A stretch of 64,000 nt of DNA from Candidatus Leptofilum proximum. Its GTDB lineage: Bacteria; Chloroflexota; Anaerolineae; Promineifilales; Promineifilaceae. The notes under the pieces are model-generated. The model saw only the letters and a program-made list of their open reading frames with translations, made no database searches and was not told the DNA's origin. The position numbers were made by a program, and so were the translations under genes. The stretch covers positions 62,001 through 126,000 of the forward strand of contig JADJXK010000002.1 in NCBI GenBank assembly GCA_016710325.1, read 5' to 3'. Shown here piece after piece: positions 8,438-15,828 of the stretch; within the stretch, counting starts at the first letter, position 1, and each line of letters opens with the position of its first letter.

Positions 8438-11400
8438 TTACCGCTGAACTTCGGGCCAGGCGTATACATGGACCTCCCCAGTGGTGGTGGCGAAGAGCAA
8501 ATAGTGGCCATCCTGTGAAAAAATCAGCGAGGTGACGCCGTCGGCTGCGGTGTCCAGCTCCAGCAGCTGATTGCCGTTATCAACATGCCACAGCTTGATG
8601 GTGCCGTCCTCAGGGCTGCTGGTGGCAAAAATAGTGCTATCGGGTGAAAAAATGACATGGGCAAAACCATTGGGATGGGCCTCAATGCCGTCTTGAAACG
8701 CTTCATAAATGGGTTGTGGGTTATTGTTTGAGGCAGCGTAATCGTACAGGTTTACACGGCCGTTTTCAAATCCCAGCGCCAATATTGCGTTGTTGGGTGA
8801 CAGGGCCATATCAATTGTGCCAGAGACGTTTTTGTTAAACGGCCGTCCAAAGCTGCGATTAATCTCCTGCCCTACGAGAACTGATTCATCCTGCCCTTCA
8901 TCTTCGAGATAACCAAACAGTGAGCCATCAGCCGAAAAAATTGCGTCTGTAGCGCAGGCATTGGTATTGTAATTTTGGGAATCGCTCTCAATTTCTAATA
9001 GTCCATTGTTGATTATCTGGAAATACCCCCATTTAGCACGCCCTCCAACCAAAACAGTTGAATTGGCGGGATGGAACGCCGCACTGCATAGGGTTCCCCC
9101 AAAACCAGGAATTGTATGTTGCTGCCACCCTGCGCGCTCACTTAAACCGTATGAAAAGAGGGTTGTGCCTACAATCGCATGCAGGCGATTGGCTGCAAAA
9201 CCAGTGGCTAACACGGGTTCTTCGGTAAGGGTGTTAAAGGGTGTTATCATGCTGCCATCTCTCAGCCAGATGTTTAGGAAGGTAGGCGTGCCTGACCCAT
9301 AACTGCCGGCAGCAATGTAATTCAGGTCAGCAGATATTGAGAGACCGTAGAAAGGGAGTCTTTCGCTTTCGGCCAGGAAAAAATCGGTTAGACGGAGAAC
9401 CTCTTCAAGCTGAAAATCTCCGGTTTCTCCACTTATAAAGGGGTTTAGGCTTGAAATAAACGGCCGTAACGGTTCGCGGTCTTCACCATCAAAAATACCA
9501 TCAAAGTCAGTGTCAAAATCCAAGGGATCCGTTCCGGCCTGGATTTCCTCACCGTCTAACAGACCATCAAAATCGCTGTCTGGCAGGGTCGGGTCAGTTT
9601 CATAAGTCATTTCCTGGGCCAGCGTTAAGCCATCGCCATCTGCATCTACCTCCAAAGCAGCCGCAGCAATAGCCGTTGCCGTGGCGCGTATCCCCTCGGC
9701 GGCTACGCTTTCATCCGATAAATTGCTCAGTTCCGCGGCAAGGGTCGCTTGCTGTTCGATGAGGGTATTTATCTCGTTGTTTGCAGCACGAGCGGTGCCT
9801 ACTGCGGCAACGGCCGTTGCCTCATTGGCTGAAGCCACGAAGGCGTTTGCAGCTGATGTCGATTGGGCTGCTTCAGCCGTTGTTCGCGCGTTTGATTCTT
9901 GCTCTGCCAAATCCCGGTTTTCATTTGCTTGCCGATTGAAAAAAATTGTGGCCACTATGGAGCCCGCAAGAATGATCAACAGGGCACTGATGCCCAATAC
10001 CTGAATCAGGCGCTCACTTCGCTTTTGCGCCTTCTCGAACCGCGCACTCTCGGCCAAGAACGTGCGCTCTAGATCATTGAGTTCATCGTCGTGCTTTACG
10101 GCCCATTCAGTGGCCTGCTCCAATCGGGTACCCCGATACAGCTCATCAGGATCGTGGTTTAGCTCGCGCCACTCATGGGCCGATTCAGTAAGGTGCCGAT
10201 GCAGCCGTAGCCCTTCGCGGTTGTGGCTCAACCAGTGGCGCAGCGTCGGCCATTCGCGGATGAGGGCTTCGTGGGCCACTTCGGCCGTTTCTTCGTCCGT
10301 GGTGACCAATCGTGCTGCCGACAGCAGATGGAGAACGGCTTGCGTTTCTTCGGCGGTATCGCTGGTGGGCAGCAGTTCGCTGATGAGGGCGCGGCGGCGG
10401 GTGTCCTGCGTGCCTTCGCCCAGCTCCGTCAGCCGCAGGAAAATGCTGCGGGCGATGGTTTGTTGTTCTGGGGTCAATTGTTGCTGGAAGACGGATTCGG
10501 CCGTTTTGGCAATAGCGCCCTGTACGCCACCCGCGTCGGTGTAGCCGCTGAAAGTGAGCGTGTTGGCTTCGCGCCGCCGCCATGTTTCCAGCAGGGCGTG
10601 AGAGAGCAAGGGCAGTGCGCCTGGTTCGGGCGGCTGATCGCCGCTGGCGCCCACGTCCCGCAGCAGCATATCAACCAGGCCATCCTCGAAGCTGAGATTA
10701 TGCTGCCGGGCGGGCAGCTCGATGGCCCGGCGCAGTTCGGCCGGGCTCATGGCACCAATGTAGCGCTGCTGCGTTTCTAGCAGGCGGCGCAGGGCGTCGT
10801 ATTGGGCGCAGTGGTGGTAAAAGTCGGCGCGTAGAGCAATGACAGCGCGGGTGGGGCGGTTATTGGGTGGTCCATCGGGATTGGTAACGGCCGAAACCAA
10901 ATTATCTACAAACGCCTGCCGCTTCTCCTCGCTGCGACACAGGGTAAACAGCTCCTCAAACTGGTCGATGACGAGAACGATCTGCTCGTCGTCTTTTACC
11001 AGCCGCCGCACGGCCAGGTGCAGGCTACGCGCGTCGCTGGCCATCGCGTCAATCAATTTGGCCGTCACGCCGACAGAATCTGTGTGGCGTGTCAGCGCCG
11101 TGGCCAGGGCTTCCAGCGGCTGGTCGGTAGGGGTGAAGACATGGATTCTCAGCTCTGGCTGGGCTTTTTGCAGCGCAGGCACCAACCCGGCGCGTACCAG
11201 CGACGACTTGCCGCTGCCGGAAGCGCCCACTACCGCCAGGAAGTGGTTAGCTTGCAGGTGAGCGGTCAGTTCAGCGGTCAGTGTTTCGCGGCCAAAAAAG
11301 AGGTCGGCGTGTGCGGCGTCGAAATATTTGAGGCCCATGAACGGGGGCTCGGCAGCGGAAACGGCCGTGATCATCATGTCGCGCCAGGCTACCCGTGGCC

Positions 11401-11614
11401 GTGCATTTTCGCATAACGAGATTAGTTCGTTTATGCGGTTGTCACGCAGGCAAAGGGCAATCAGCTCCCGCACCTTGTCCAGCTTGCTGCCTGGTGGCAG
11501 AGTTTCGTAATCGATCTTGAGATCAAAACACAGAGTTTGCAGCTCGCTCTCGTTAAAGGAATCCACGAGTGCCTGGCGCAGTTTTCGCTGGTTTAGGGTT
11601 TCGATTGTGCTCAT
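8438..11614 (-). CDS. nSTAND-type NTPase with effector-associated domain, TM helix, calcium-type repeats and beta-propeller
   Basis: A 1058-residue multidomain protein. Residues 8-80 resemble an effector-associated domain of the EAD7 type (LRQALVDSFNESELQTLCF). A STAND P-loop ATPase follows, with Walker A GASGSGKSS (Lys136) and Walker B VLVIDQFEELF. A transmembrane helix (VLGISALLIILAGSIVATIFF) and an Ala/Glu-rich coiled coil come next. Then come thrombospondin type-3-like acidic repeats (DADGDGLTLAQE, DSDFDGLLDGEE, DTDFDGIFDGED) and a C-terminal WD40-like propeller (FSPDSTIFATSSPEDGTIKLW). Known STAND proteins are oligomerising sensors that switch an effector on, and many act in conflict or signalling. 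The EAD predicts recruitment of a separate effector. The helix predicts that the propeller lies outside and the ATPase inside. I start at the ATG at 11614; an in-frame TTG at 11686 is possible. No obvious effector partner is adjacent. Confidence 0.8.
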   Translation of the reverse strand: MSTIETLNQRKLRQALVDSFNESELQTLCFDLKIDYETLPPGSKLDKVRELIALCLRDNRINELISLCENARPRVAWRDMMITAVSAAEPPFMGLKYFDAAHADLFFGRETLTAELTAHLQANHFLAVVGASGSGKSSLVRAGLVPALQKAQPELRIHVFTPTDQPLEALATALTRHTDSVGVTAKLIDAMASDARSLHLAVRRLVKDDEQIVLVIDQFEELFTLCRSEEKRQAFVDNLVSAVTNPDGPPNNRPTRAVIALRADFYHHCAQYDALRRLLETQQRYIGAMSPAELRRAIELPARQHNLSFEDGLVDMLLRDVGASGDQPPEPGALPLLSHALLETWRRREANTLTFSGYTDAGGVQGAIAKTAESVFQQQLTPEQQTIARSIFLRLTELGEGTQDTRRRALISELLPTSDTAEETQAVLHLLSAARLVTTDEETAEVAHEALIREWPTLRHWLSHNREGLRLHRHLTESAHEWRELNHDPDELYRGTRLEQATEWAVKHDDELNDLERTFLAESARFEKAQKRSERLIQVLGISALLIILAGSIVATIFFNRQANENRDLAEQESNARTTAEAAQSTSAANAFVASANEATAVAAVGTARAANNEINTLIEQQATLAAELSNLSDESVAAEGIRATATAIAAAALEVDADGDGLTLAQEMTYETDPTLPDSDFDGLLDGEEIQAGTDPLDFDTDFDGIFDGEDREPLRPFISSLNPFISGETGDFQLEEVLRLTDFFLAESERLPFYGLSISADLNYIAAGSYGSGTPTFLNIWLRDGSMITPFNTLTEEPVLATGFAANRLHAIVGTTLFSYGLSERAGWQQHTIPGFGGTLCSAAFHPANSTVLVGGRAKWGYFQIINNGLLEIESDSQNYNTNACATDAIFSADGSLFGYLEDEGQDESVLVGQEINRSFGRPFNKNVSGTIDMALSPNNAILALGFENGRVNLYDYAASNNNPQPIYEAFQDGIEAHPNGFAHVIFSPDSTIFATSSPEDGTIKLWHVDNGNQLLELDTAADGVTSLIFSQDGHYLLFATTTGEVHVYAWPEVQR

Positions 11615-11772
11615 GGGCGCGTCCAAATCGGGTGCCGTCGTTTGCAAGACAGGGGCATTGTACGCGACGGTGGAGAAAAATCGCAACCTTTTTTAGGTGA
11701 TTTGTTTCACCAATCGCCATTACGCCATCGCGGGTAGTGGAGAGCGAAATGTGTTCTAAACTAGAATTTTAC

Positions 11773-11801
11773 GGCAACGGCCGTTCCCCCTGTGTTATAC
11801 T
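11773..11801 (+). promoter_or_regulatory. candidate thyA promoter with ACGGCCGT in the spacer
   Basis: A -10-like TATACT sits at 11796-11801. The palindrome AACGGCCGTT (11777-11786) and a C-run fill the place of the spacer. No good -35 box is visible. The transcript start would be about 80 nt before the thyA ATG. Confidence 0.35.
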
Positions 11802-11886
11802 CCCGCCTGAAAAAATGGGACGCTGATGAACGCTGATTTTTTCTCTGTATTCTCCGCGTTCTCTGCGGTGAAAAAATGGAGGCAGG

Positions 11887-12681
11887 ATGAGACAATATTT
11901 GGATTTGATGCAGCACGTGTTAGACAACGGCGTGCGCAAGGAAGACCGCACCGGGGTGGGCACGATCAGCGTGTTTGGCTACCAGATGCGCTTTAATCTG
12001 GCCGATGGCTTTCCGGCCGTGACGACCAAAAAGCTTCACTTCCGCTCGATTATTCACGAACTGCTCTGGTTTTTGCGCGGCGAGACCAACATTCGCTACC
12101 TGCACGAAAACAAGGTGACGATCTGGGATGAGTGGGCGGATAAGAATGGCGAATTGGGGCCGGTGTATGGTTCTCAGTGGCGCTCGTGGGATGGGGGAAA
12201 CGGCCGTTCCATCGACCAAATCACCCAGGTGCTGCACAGCCTCCAGCACAAACCCGATTCGCGCCGCCACGTCGTTTCCGCCTGGAACGTGGCCGAAATT
12301 GAGCAGATGGCCCTGCCGCCCTGTCACCTGCTATTCCAGTTTTACGTCGCCGAAAACAAACTCTCCTGCCAGCTCTACCAGCGCAGCGCCGACATTTTCC
12401 TCGGCGTGCCTTTCAACATCGCCTCCTACGCCCTGCTGACGCTGATGATGGCCCAGGTGCTGGGCTACGAACCGGGCGATTTTGTACACACGCTGGGCGA
12501 CGCCCACCTCTACCTCAACCATCTGGAGCAGACCAAGCTCCAGCTTTCCCGCGACCCCTTCCCGCTGCCCCACATGCGCCTCAACCCAGCCGTCACCGAT
12601 TTGTTCGCCTTTCGCTACGAAGATTTTGAACTGGTTAACTACCAATCTCACCCCACCATCAAAGCCCCGATTGCCGTATGA
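11887..12681 (+). CDS. thyA: thymidylate synthase
   Basis: A 264-residue enzyme, exactly the classical ThyA length. It converts dUMP and methylene-tetrahydrofolate to dTMP and dihydrofolate. The nucleophile is Cys146 in LPPCHLLFQFYV. The folate and phosphate motifs DRTGVGT, RFNLADGFPAVTTKK, QRSADIFLGVPFNIASYALL and GDAHLYLNHLEQ are intact. It is followed by a NUDIX hydrolase gene and folA on the same strand, so the dihydrofolate it makes would be recycled by the product of a nearby gene. A GGAGG site (GGAGGCAGG) supports the ATG. The spacer to the next gene is 176 nt, so transcription with folA is not certain. Confidence 0.97.
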   Translation: MRQYLDLMQHVLDNGVRKEDRTGVGTISVFGYQMRFNLADGFPAVTTKKLHFRSIIHELLWFLRGETNIRYLHENKVTIWDEWADKNGELGPVYGSQWRSWDGGNGRSIDQITQVLHSLQHKPDSRRHVVSAWNVAEIEQMALPPCHLLFQFYVAENKLSCQLYQRSADIFLGVPFNIASYALLTLMMAQVLGYEPGDFVHTLGDAHLYLNHLEQTKLQLSRDPFPLPHMRLNPAVTDLFAFRYEDFELVNYQSHPTIKAPIAV

Positions 12682-12741
12682 CCGTTTTTGTGTAGGGGAA
12701 TTGGTCTACCTGGCGCTGTGAATTTCAATTGGGCTTAAGCT

Positions 12742-12800
12742 GTCATGCTGAGGTCCTCCGAAGCGTCCCTGATACGCAAGGAATTCGACTATCTGACCGA
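12742..12800. repeat. degenerate REP-like word
   Basis: The stretch beginning GTCATGCTGAGGTCCTCCGA resembles the extragenic word GTCATGCTGAG(C)...AAGCATC seen in many bacterial spacers. Only one copy is seen here and it is degenerate. Confidence 0.25.
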
Positions 12801-12857
12801 AGGGCAAGGATTCTGGCTGAAGCAGTTTTGGTAGACGACTAGTTTTGAGGAAAAAAG

Positions 12858-13466
12858 ATGGATGTTGTTGCACTTCTAAATGAAATCCAGGCGATTGCCA
12901 GAACTGGCTTAAATTTTACGTCGGGATCATACGACCGCGAGCGGTATGAACGGCTTTTACAGCTTACCGCCCAACGTTATGAACAGCTCTCCGAGCTCTC
13001 TGAAGAGGAGATAAAACAGCGTTTTGCCCATGAAACCGGCTACATCACGCCTAAAATTGGGGCGGATGCGGCCGTTTTCAACAACAACGGCGAAATTCTG
13101 TTGATGGAGCGGGCCGATGGCAGCGGCTGGTGTTTGCCCTGTGGCTGGGTAGAAGCAAATGAACGGCCGATTGATGCGATTATCAGAGAAGTGAAGGAAG
13201 AAACGGGTCTTGATGTGGCCGTGAAGCAGCTTGTTGGTGTTTTCACGCGCAAAGCCAGCGCCAAAAACGGCCCGCACACGATGGTGGCAGTGGTGCATCT
13301 GTGCGAAATTGTCGGCGGTGAACTGACGCTTTCCCATGAAGGCAGCGCCCTCAAATATTGGCCGCTGGAAGACGTGACCCATTGGCACCCCAATCACAAT
13401 AAATATGCCTTTGCTGCCAGAGAAATGTGGCAGTCCGATGAATTACTGCCTGCCATTTCGGATTAA
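12858..13466 (+). CDS. NUDIX hydrolase
   Basis: A 202-residue protein. The Nudix box is complete: G in GWVEANERP, then the REVKEETGL core, fitting G-x5-E-x7-REUxEExGU, near residues 95-118. An N-terminal helical segment of about 60 residues (LLNEIQAIARTGLNF, YERLLQLTAQRYEQL) matches the N-terminal extension of one NUDIX subfamily. The enzymes cleave nucleoside-diphosphate-X compounds. Between thyA and folA a role in nucleotide-pool cleaning or folate biosynthesis (dihydroneopterin triphosphate removal) is possible, but only context supports it. The ATG follows GAGGAAAAAAG. The family A hairpin begins right after the stop. Confidence 0.9.
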   Translation: MDVVALLNEIQAIARTGLNFTSGSYDRERYERLLQLTAQRYEQLSELSEEEIKQRFAHETGYITPKIGADAAVFNNNGEILLMERADGSGWCLPCGWVEANERPIDAIIREVKEETGLDVAVKQLVGVFTRKASAKNGPHTMVAVVHLCEIVGGELTLSHEGSALKYWPLEDVTHWHPNHNKYAFAAREMWQSDELLPAISD

Positions 13467-13467
13467 T

Positions 13468-13529
13468 GAGAGATTGGAGACTGGAGATTGGAGATAAGGC
13501 CATCTCCAATCTCTAACCTCCAATCTCCA
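13468..13529. repeat. snap-back hairpin, family A (GGAGATT words)
   Basis: The left arm repeats GGAGATT/GGAGACT heptamers and the right arm is its reverse complement (ATCTCCA words), with a short loop near 13497-13501. It spans the whole gap between the NUDIX gene and folA. Confidence 0.85.
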
Positions 13530-13537
13530 AACAAACG

Positions 13538-14047
13538 ATGAACGAAACTAAACTCACAATCGCCATAATAGTAGCGATGGACAAAAATCGCCTGATTGGG
13601 GCGGACAACGGACTGCCCTGGCGTTTGCCCGATGACATGCAGTGGTTTGTGCAGCAGACGATGGGCAAGCCGGTCATCATGGGGCGCAAGACTTATGAGT
13701 CGATCCCGGCCAAATTTCGTCCGCTGAAGGGGCGGCATAACATCGTTTTGACGCGGGACCACAGCTATGACACGCCCGGAGCCAGCGTGGTGCACTCGGT
13801 AGAGGAGGCCGTGGCGGCGGCGGGTGATGTGGAAGAAATCATCATCGGCGGTGGGGCAAATTTGTATGCCCAACTGCTGCCGCAAGCCACGCGACTGTAC
13901 CTCACCCTGGTCGAGGCCGAACTGAACGGCGACGCCTATTTCCCCCAGATTGACTGGTCCGCCTGGCGTGAAACCTTCCGCCAGCACCACCCCGCCGACG
14001 AACGGCACAACTTTGCCTTCACCTGGCTCATTTTGGAGCGAGACTAA
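13538..14047 (+). CDS. folA: dihydrofolate reductase
   Basis: A 169-residue enzyme that reduces dihydrofolate to tetrahydrofolate with NADPH. Motifs in order are IAIIVAMDKNRLIG, NGLPWRLPDDMQWF (acid residue Asp33, equivalent to E. coli Asp27), KPVIMGRKTYESI, and the NADPH-binding EEIIIGGGANLYAQLL. The length is typical. It lies two genes downstream of thyA, a pairing that fits the dihydrofolate produced by ThyA. The start is 8 nt after the end of a family A hairpin, which leaves little room for a Shine-Dalgarno site; the nearest purine run is CCAAACAAACG, so translation may be weak or coupled to the hairpin. Confidence 0.97.
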   Translation: MNETKLTIAIIVAMDKNRLIGADNGLPWRLPDDMQWFVQQTMGKPVIMGRKTYESIPAKFRPLKGRHNIVLTRDHSYDTPGASVVHSVEEAVAAAGDVEEIIIGGGANLYAQLLPQATRLYLTLVEAELNGDAYFPQIDWSAWRETFRQHHPADERHNFAFTWLILERD

Positions 14048-14243
14048 TTCTTAACCGCATAGGCGCAAAGGACGCGGAGGTTTTTTCTCTGCGCTCTCAG
14101 CACGCTCTGTGGTCTCCCACCTCTCCGTAAGTAATTTGTAATCTTTTGGGAATACGGCCGTAATCCTTCCCCACTATCTTCCACTTTGGCAGCGGCTTTA
14201 ACCTGCCAACTTCCAACAAATGATTTTCGAGGAGAGAGAACCG

Positions 14244-15011
14244 ATGAAACATGTGAAATTGTACCTTTTGCTCTTGCTGGCGTTGCTGCTGGTAGCGTGT
14301 GGGGGGACGGGTGAAACGGCCGTTCAACCCAATACCTCTGGAACAATCACATCCGACGAAATGATGGATGACACCATGGTCGACGATGAGATGGCGGACA
14401 GTTCCGTGGACGAATCCATGGAAGATGAAGAAATGATGGATGAGTCGATGGATGACGACACGGCCATGACTGAGCACGAAGAAGGTATGGCCGAGCTAGA
14501 TGAAACGATGGAAGAAATGGACGACATGGCGGAAGAGATGGACGACGACATGTCGATGACTGATGCCCCCGCCTGGATGACTGTTTCCCTCACCGACGTA
14601 CGCTCTGGCGAAACCTTTACCCTGGCGGACTTTGCCGGAAAAACCGTCTTTGTCGAGCCGATGGCCACCTGGTGCACCAACTGCCGCCGCCAGCTAGGCA
14701 ACGTGGCGCAGGCCAAGGCCCAGCTGGGTGGCAGCGAAGATGTGGTCTTTGTTTCGGTAAGCGTGGAAACCAACATCGGCAATGGTGACCTGGCCAACTA
14801 CACCGAAGAAACTGGGTTTGATTGGATTTTTGCGGTCGCCACACCAGAGATGCTCATCTCCCTGGCCGATACCTTCGGCCAGACTGTCACCAACCCGCCG
14901 TCCACGCCGCACTTCATCATCCGCCCCGACGGCACCACCACCGACCTAACCACCGGCTACGAAGGTCCAGAAGAAATTCTGCAAAATCTCGAAGCTGAAT
15001 CCCAGAGTTAA
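14244..15011 (+). CDS. TlpA/ResA-like thioredoxin-fold lipoprotein with Met/acid-rich linker
   Basis: A 255-residue lipoprotein. The signal peptide MKHVKLYLLLLLALLLVACGG carries a lipobox LVAC. Residues 35-110 are an extreme low-complexity linker of Met, Asp and Glu (DEMMDDTMVDDEMADSSVD and similar). The C-terminal domain of about 140 residues is thioredoxin-like, with the active site ATWCTNCRRQ and a cis-Pro region (NPPSTPHFIIRPDG). Such proteins reduce disulfides outside the membrane. The next gene is ccdA, which supplies the electrons, so the two form a thiol-reduction pair for cytochrome c or cupredoxin maturation. The Met-rich linker could bind Cu(I), which is an inference. A GAGGAGAG site supports the ATG at 14244; an upstream in-frame ATG at 14220 would spoil the signal peptide. 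Confidence 0.88.
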   Translation: MKHVKLYLLLLLALLLVACGGTGETAVQPNTSGTITSDEMMDDTMVDDEMADSSVDESMEDEEMMDESMDDDTAMTEHEEGMAELDETMEEMDDMAEEMDDDMSMTDAPAWMTVSLTDVRSGETFTLADFAGKTVFVEPMATWCTNCRRQLGNVAQAKAQLGGSEDVVFVSVSVETNIGNGDLANYTEETGFDWIFAVATPEMLISLADTFGQTVTNPPSTPHFIIRPDGTTTDLTTGYEGPEEILQNLEAESQS

Positions 15012-15020
15012 ATCCACACC

Positions 15021-15073
15021 GTAGCCGCGGATTCCAATCCGCGTTTCTTCACGCGGTAAGAAACCGCGGCTAC
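15021..15073. repeat. 53-bp palindromic repeat, GTAGCCGCGG type, copy 1
   Basis: Ends are GTAGCCGCGG and CCGCGGCTAC, with an inner imperfect palindrome. A second copy of exactly the same length lies at 29932-29984. It fills the gap between the TlpA-like gene and ccdA. Confidence 0.8.
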
Positions 15074-15091
15074 TGCAAAAGGTTTACTACA

Positions 15092-15757
15092 ATGAGCCAA
15101 TTAATCGAGGCGTTTGTGCTGGGCAACAGCGCCATTCTCACCAATGTTTGCATCCTGCCGCTGTACCCCGGCCTGATTGCCTATCTGGCAGGCAACGCCC
15201 AAAACGAACGGGCACAAACGGCTACCAAATGGCTGGGGCTGCTGGTTCTGGGTGGCGTGCTCAGCATGATGCTGCTGGTTGGGTTGATTCTCTACTTGCT
15301 GCAGCAAAGCTTTGGCAGCATTCTCTCCGTCATCTTGCCCATCATCTATGCCGTAGTCATTTTGCTGGGGCTGCTGATGCTAACAGGGCGCAATCCGTTC
15401 AACCGGCTGGCTGTGTCCCAAGCGCCCGTGCTGAGCAATCCATACGCCGGGGCCTACGTCTACGGTCTCATGCTCGGCCCGATGACGCTGCCCTGCACCG
15501 GTCCGCTGATCGTGAGCGCCTTTTTGCTGGGGGCGGGCAGCGTGGCTAACTTGTCCAGCAGCCTGGGCTACTTCCTGTTTTTTGGAATTGGTTTTGGCTG
15601 GCCGCTGGTGCTGCTGCCGTTTATCGCCATGCCGTTCCAGCGCAAATTTACCCGCTGGTTGGGGCAAAATTACAGGCTGCTCACCCGCGTCTCCGGCGTT
15701 TTGCTGGTGGCGATTGGCCTGTTTGGGATGTGGGTGGATGTGATTCCGAACTTGTAG
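15092..15757 (+). CDS. ccdA: CcdA-type cytochrome c biogenesis / thiol-disulfide transmembrane protein
   Basis: A 221-residue integral membrane protein with six hydrophobic helices. Two conserved cysteines lie in NVCILPLYPGLIAYLAG (helix 1) and TLPCTGPLIVSAFLLGAG (helix 4), as in CcdA and the DsbD transmembrane domain. It moves electrons from cytoplasmic thioredoxin across the membrane to extracytoplasmic thioredoxin-like proteins. The probable partner is the TlpA-like lipoprotein encoded 80 nt upstream. The length is typical of CcdA. Family B hairpin sequence follows the stop. Confidence 0.92.
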   Translation: MSQLIEAFVLGNSAILTNVCILPLYPGLIAYLAGNAQNERAQTATKWLGLLVLGGVLSMMLLVGLILYLLQQSFGSILSVILPIIYAVVILLGLLMLTGRNPFNRLAVSQAPVLSNPYAGAYVYGLMLGPMTLPCTGPLIVSAFLLGAGSVANLSSSLGYFLFFGIGFGWPLVLLPFIAMPFQRKFTRWLGQNYRLLTRVSGVLLVAIGLFGMWVDVIPNL

Positions 15758-15765
15758 GAAGAGTG

Positions 15766-15820
15766 ATGCGTGAAACGTGAAACGTGATGCCTTTGGTCAC
15801 GTTTCACGTTTCACGTTTCC
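15766..15820. repeat. snap-back hairpin, family B (GTGAAAC words)
   Basis: A perfect 16-bp stem (15772-15787 with 15797-15812) is made of GAAACGT/GTGAAAC words and their complement. It lies between the convergent ccdA and valS genes and probably ends both transcripts. Confidence 0.85.
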
Positions 15821-15828
15821 TGAATTTC

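Noticed and set aside
8438..11614. A complete defence island around the STAND gene
   Set aside because: Neighbours are sufE and thyA; there is no nuclease, protease or other conflict gene next to it.
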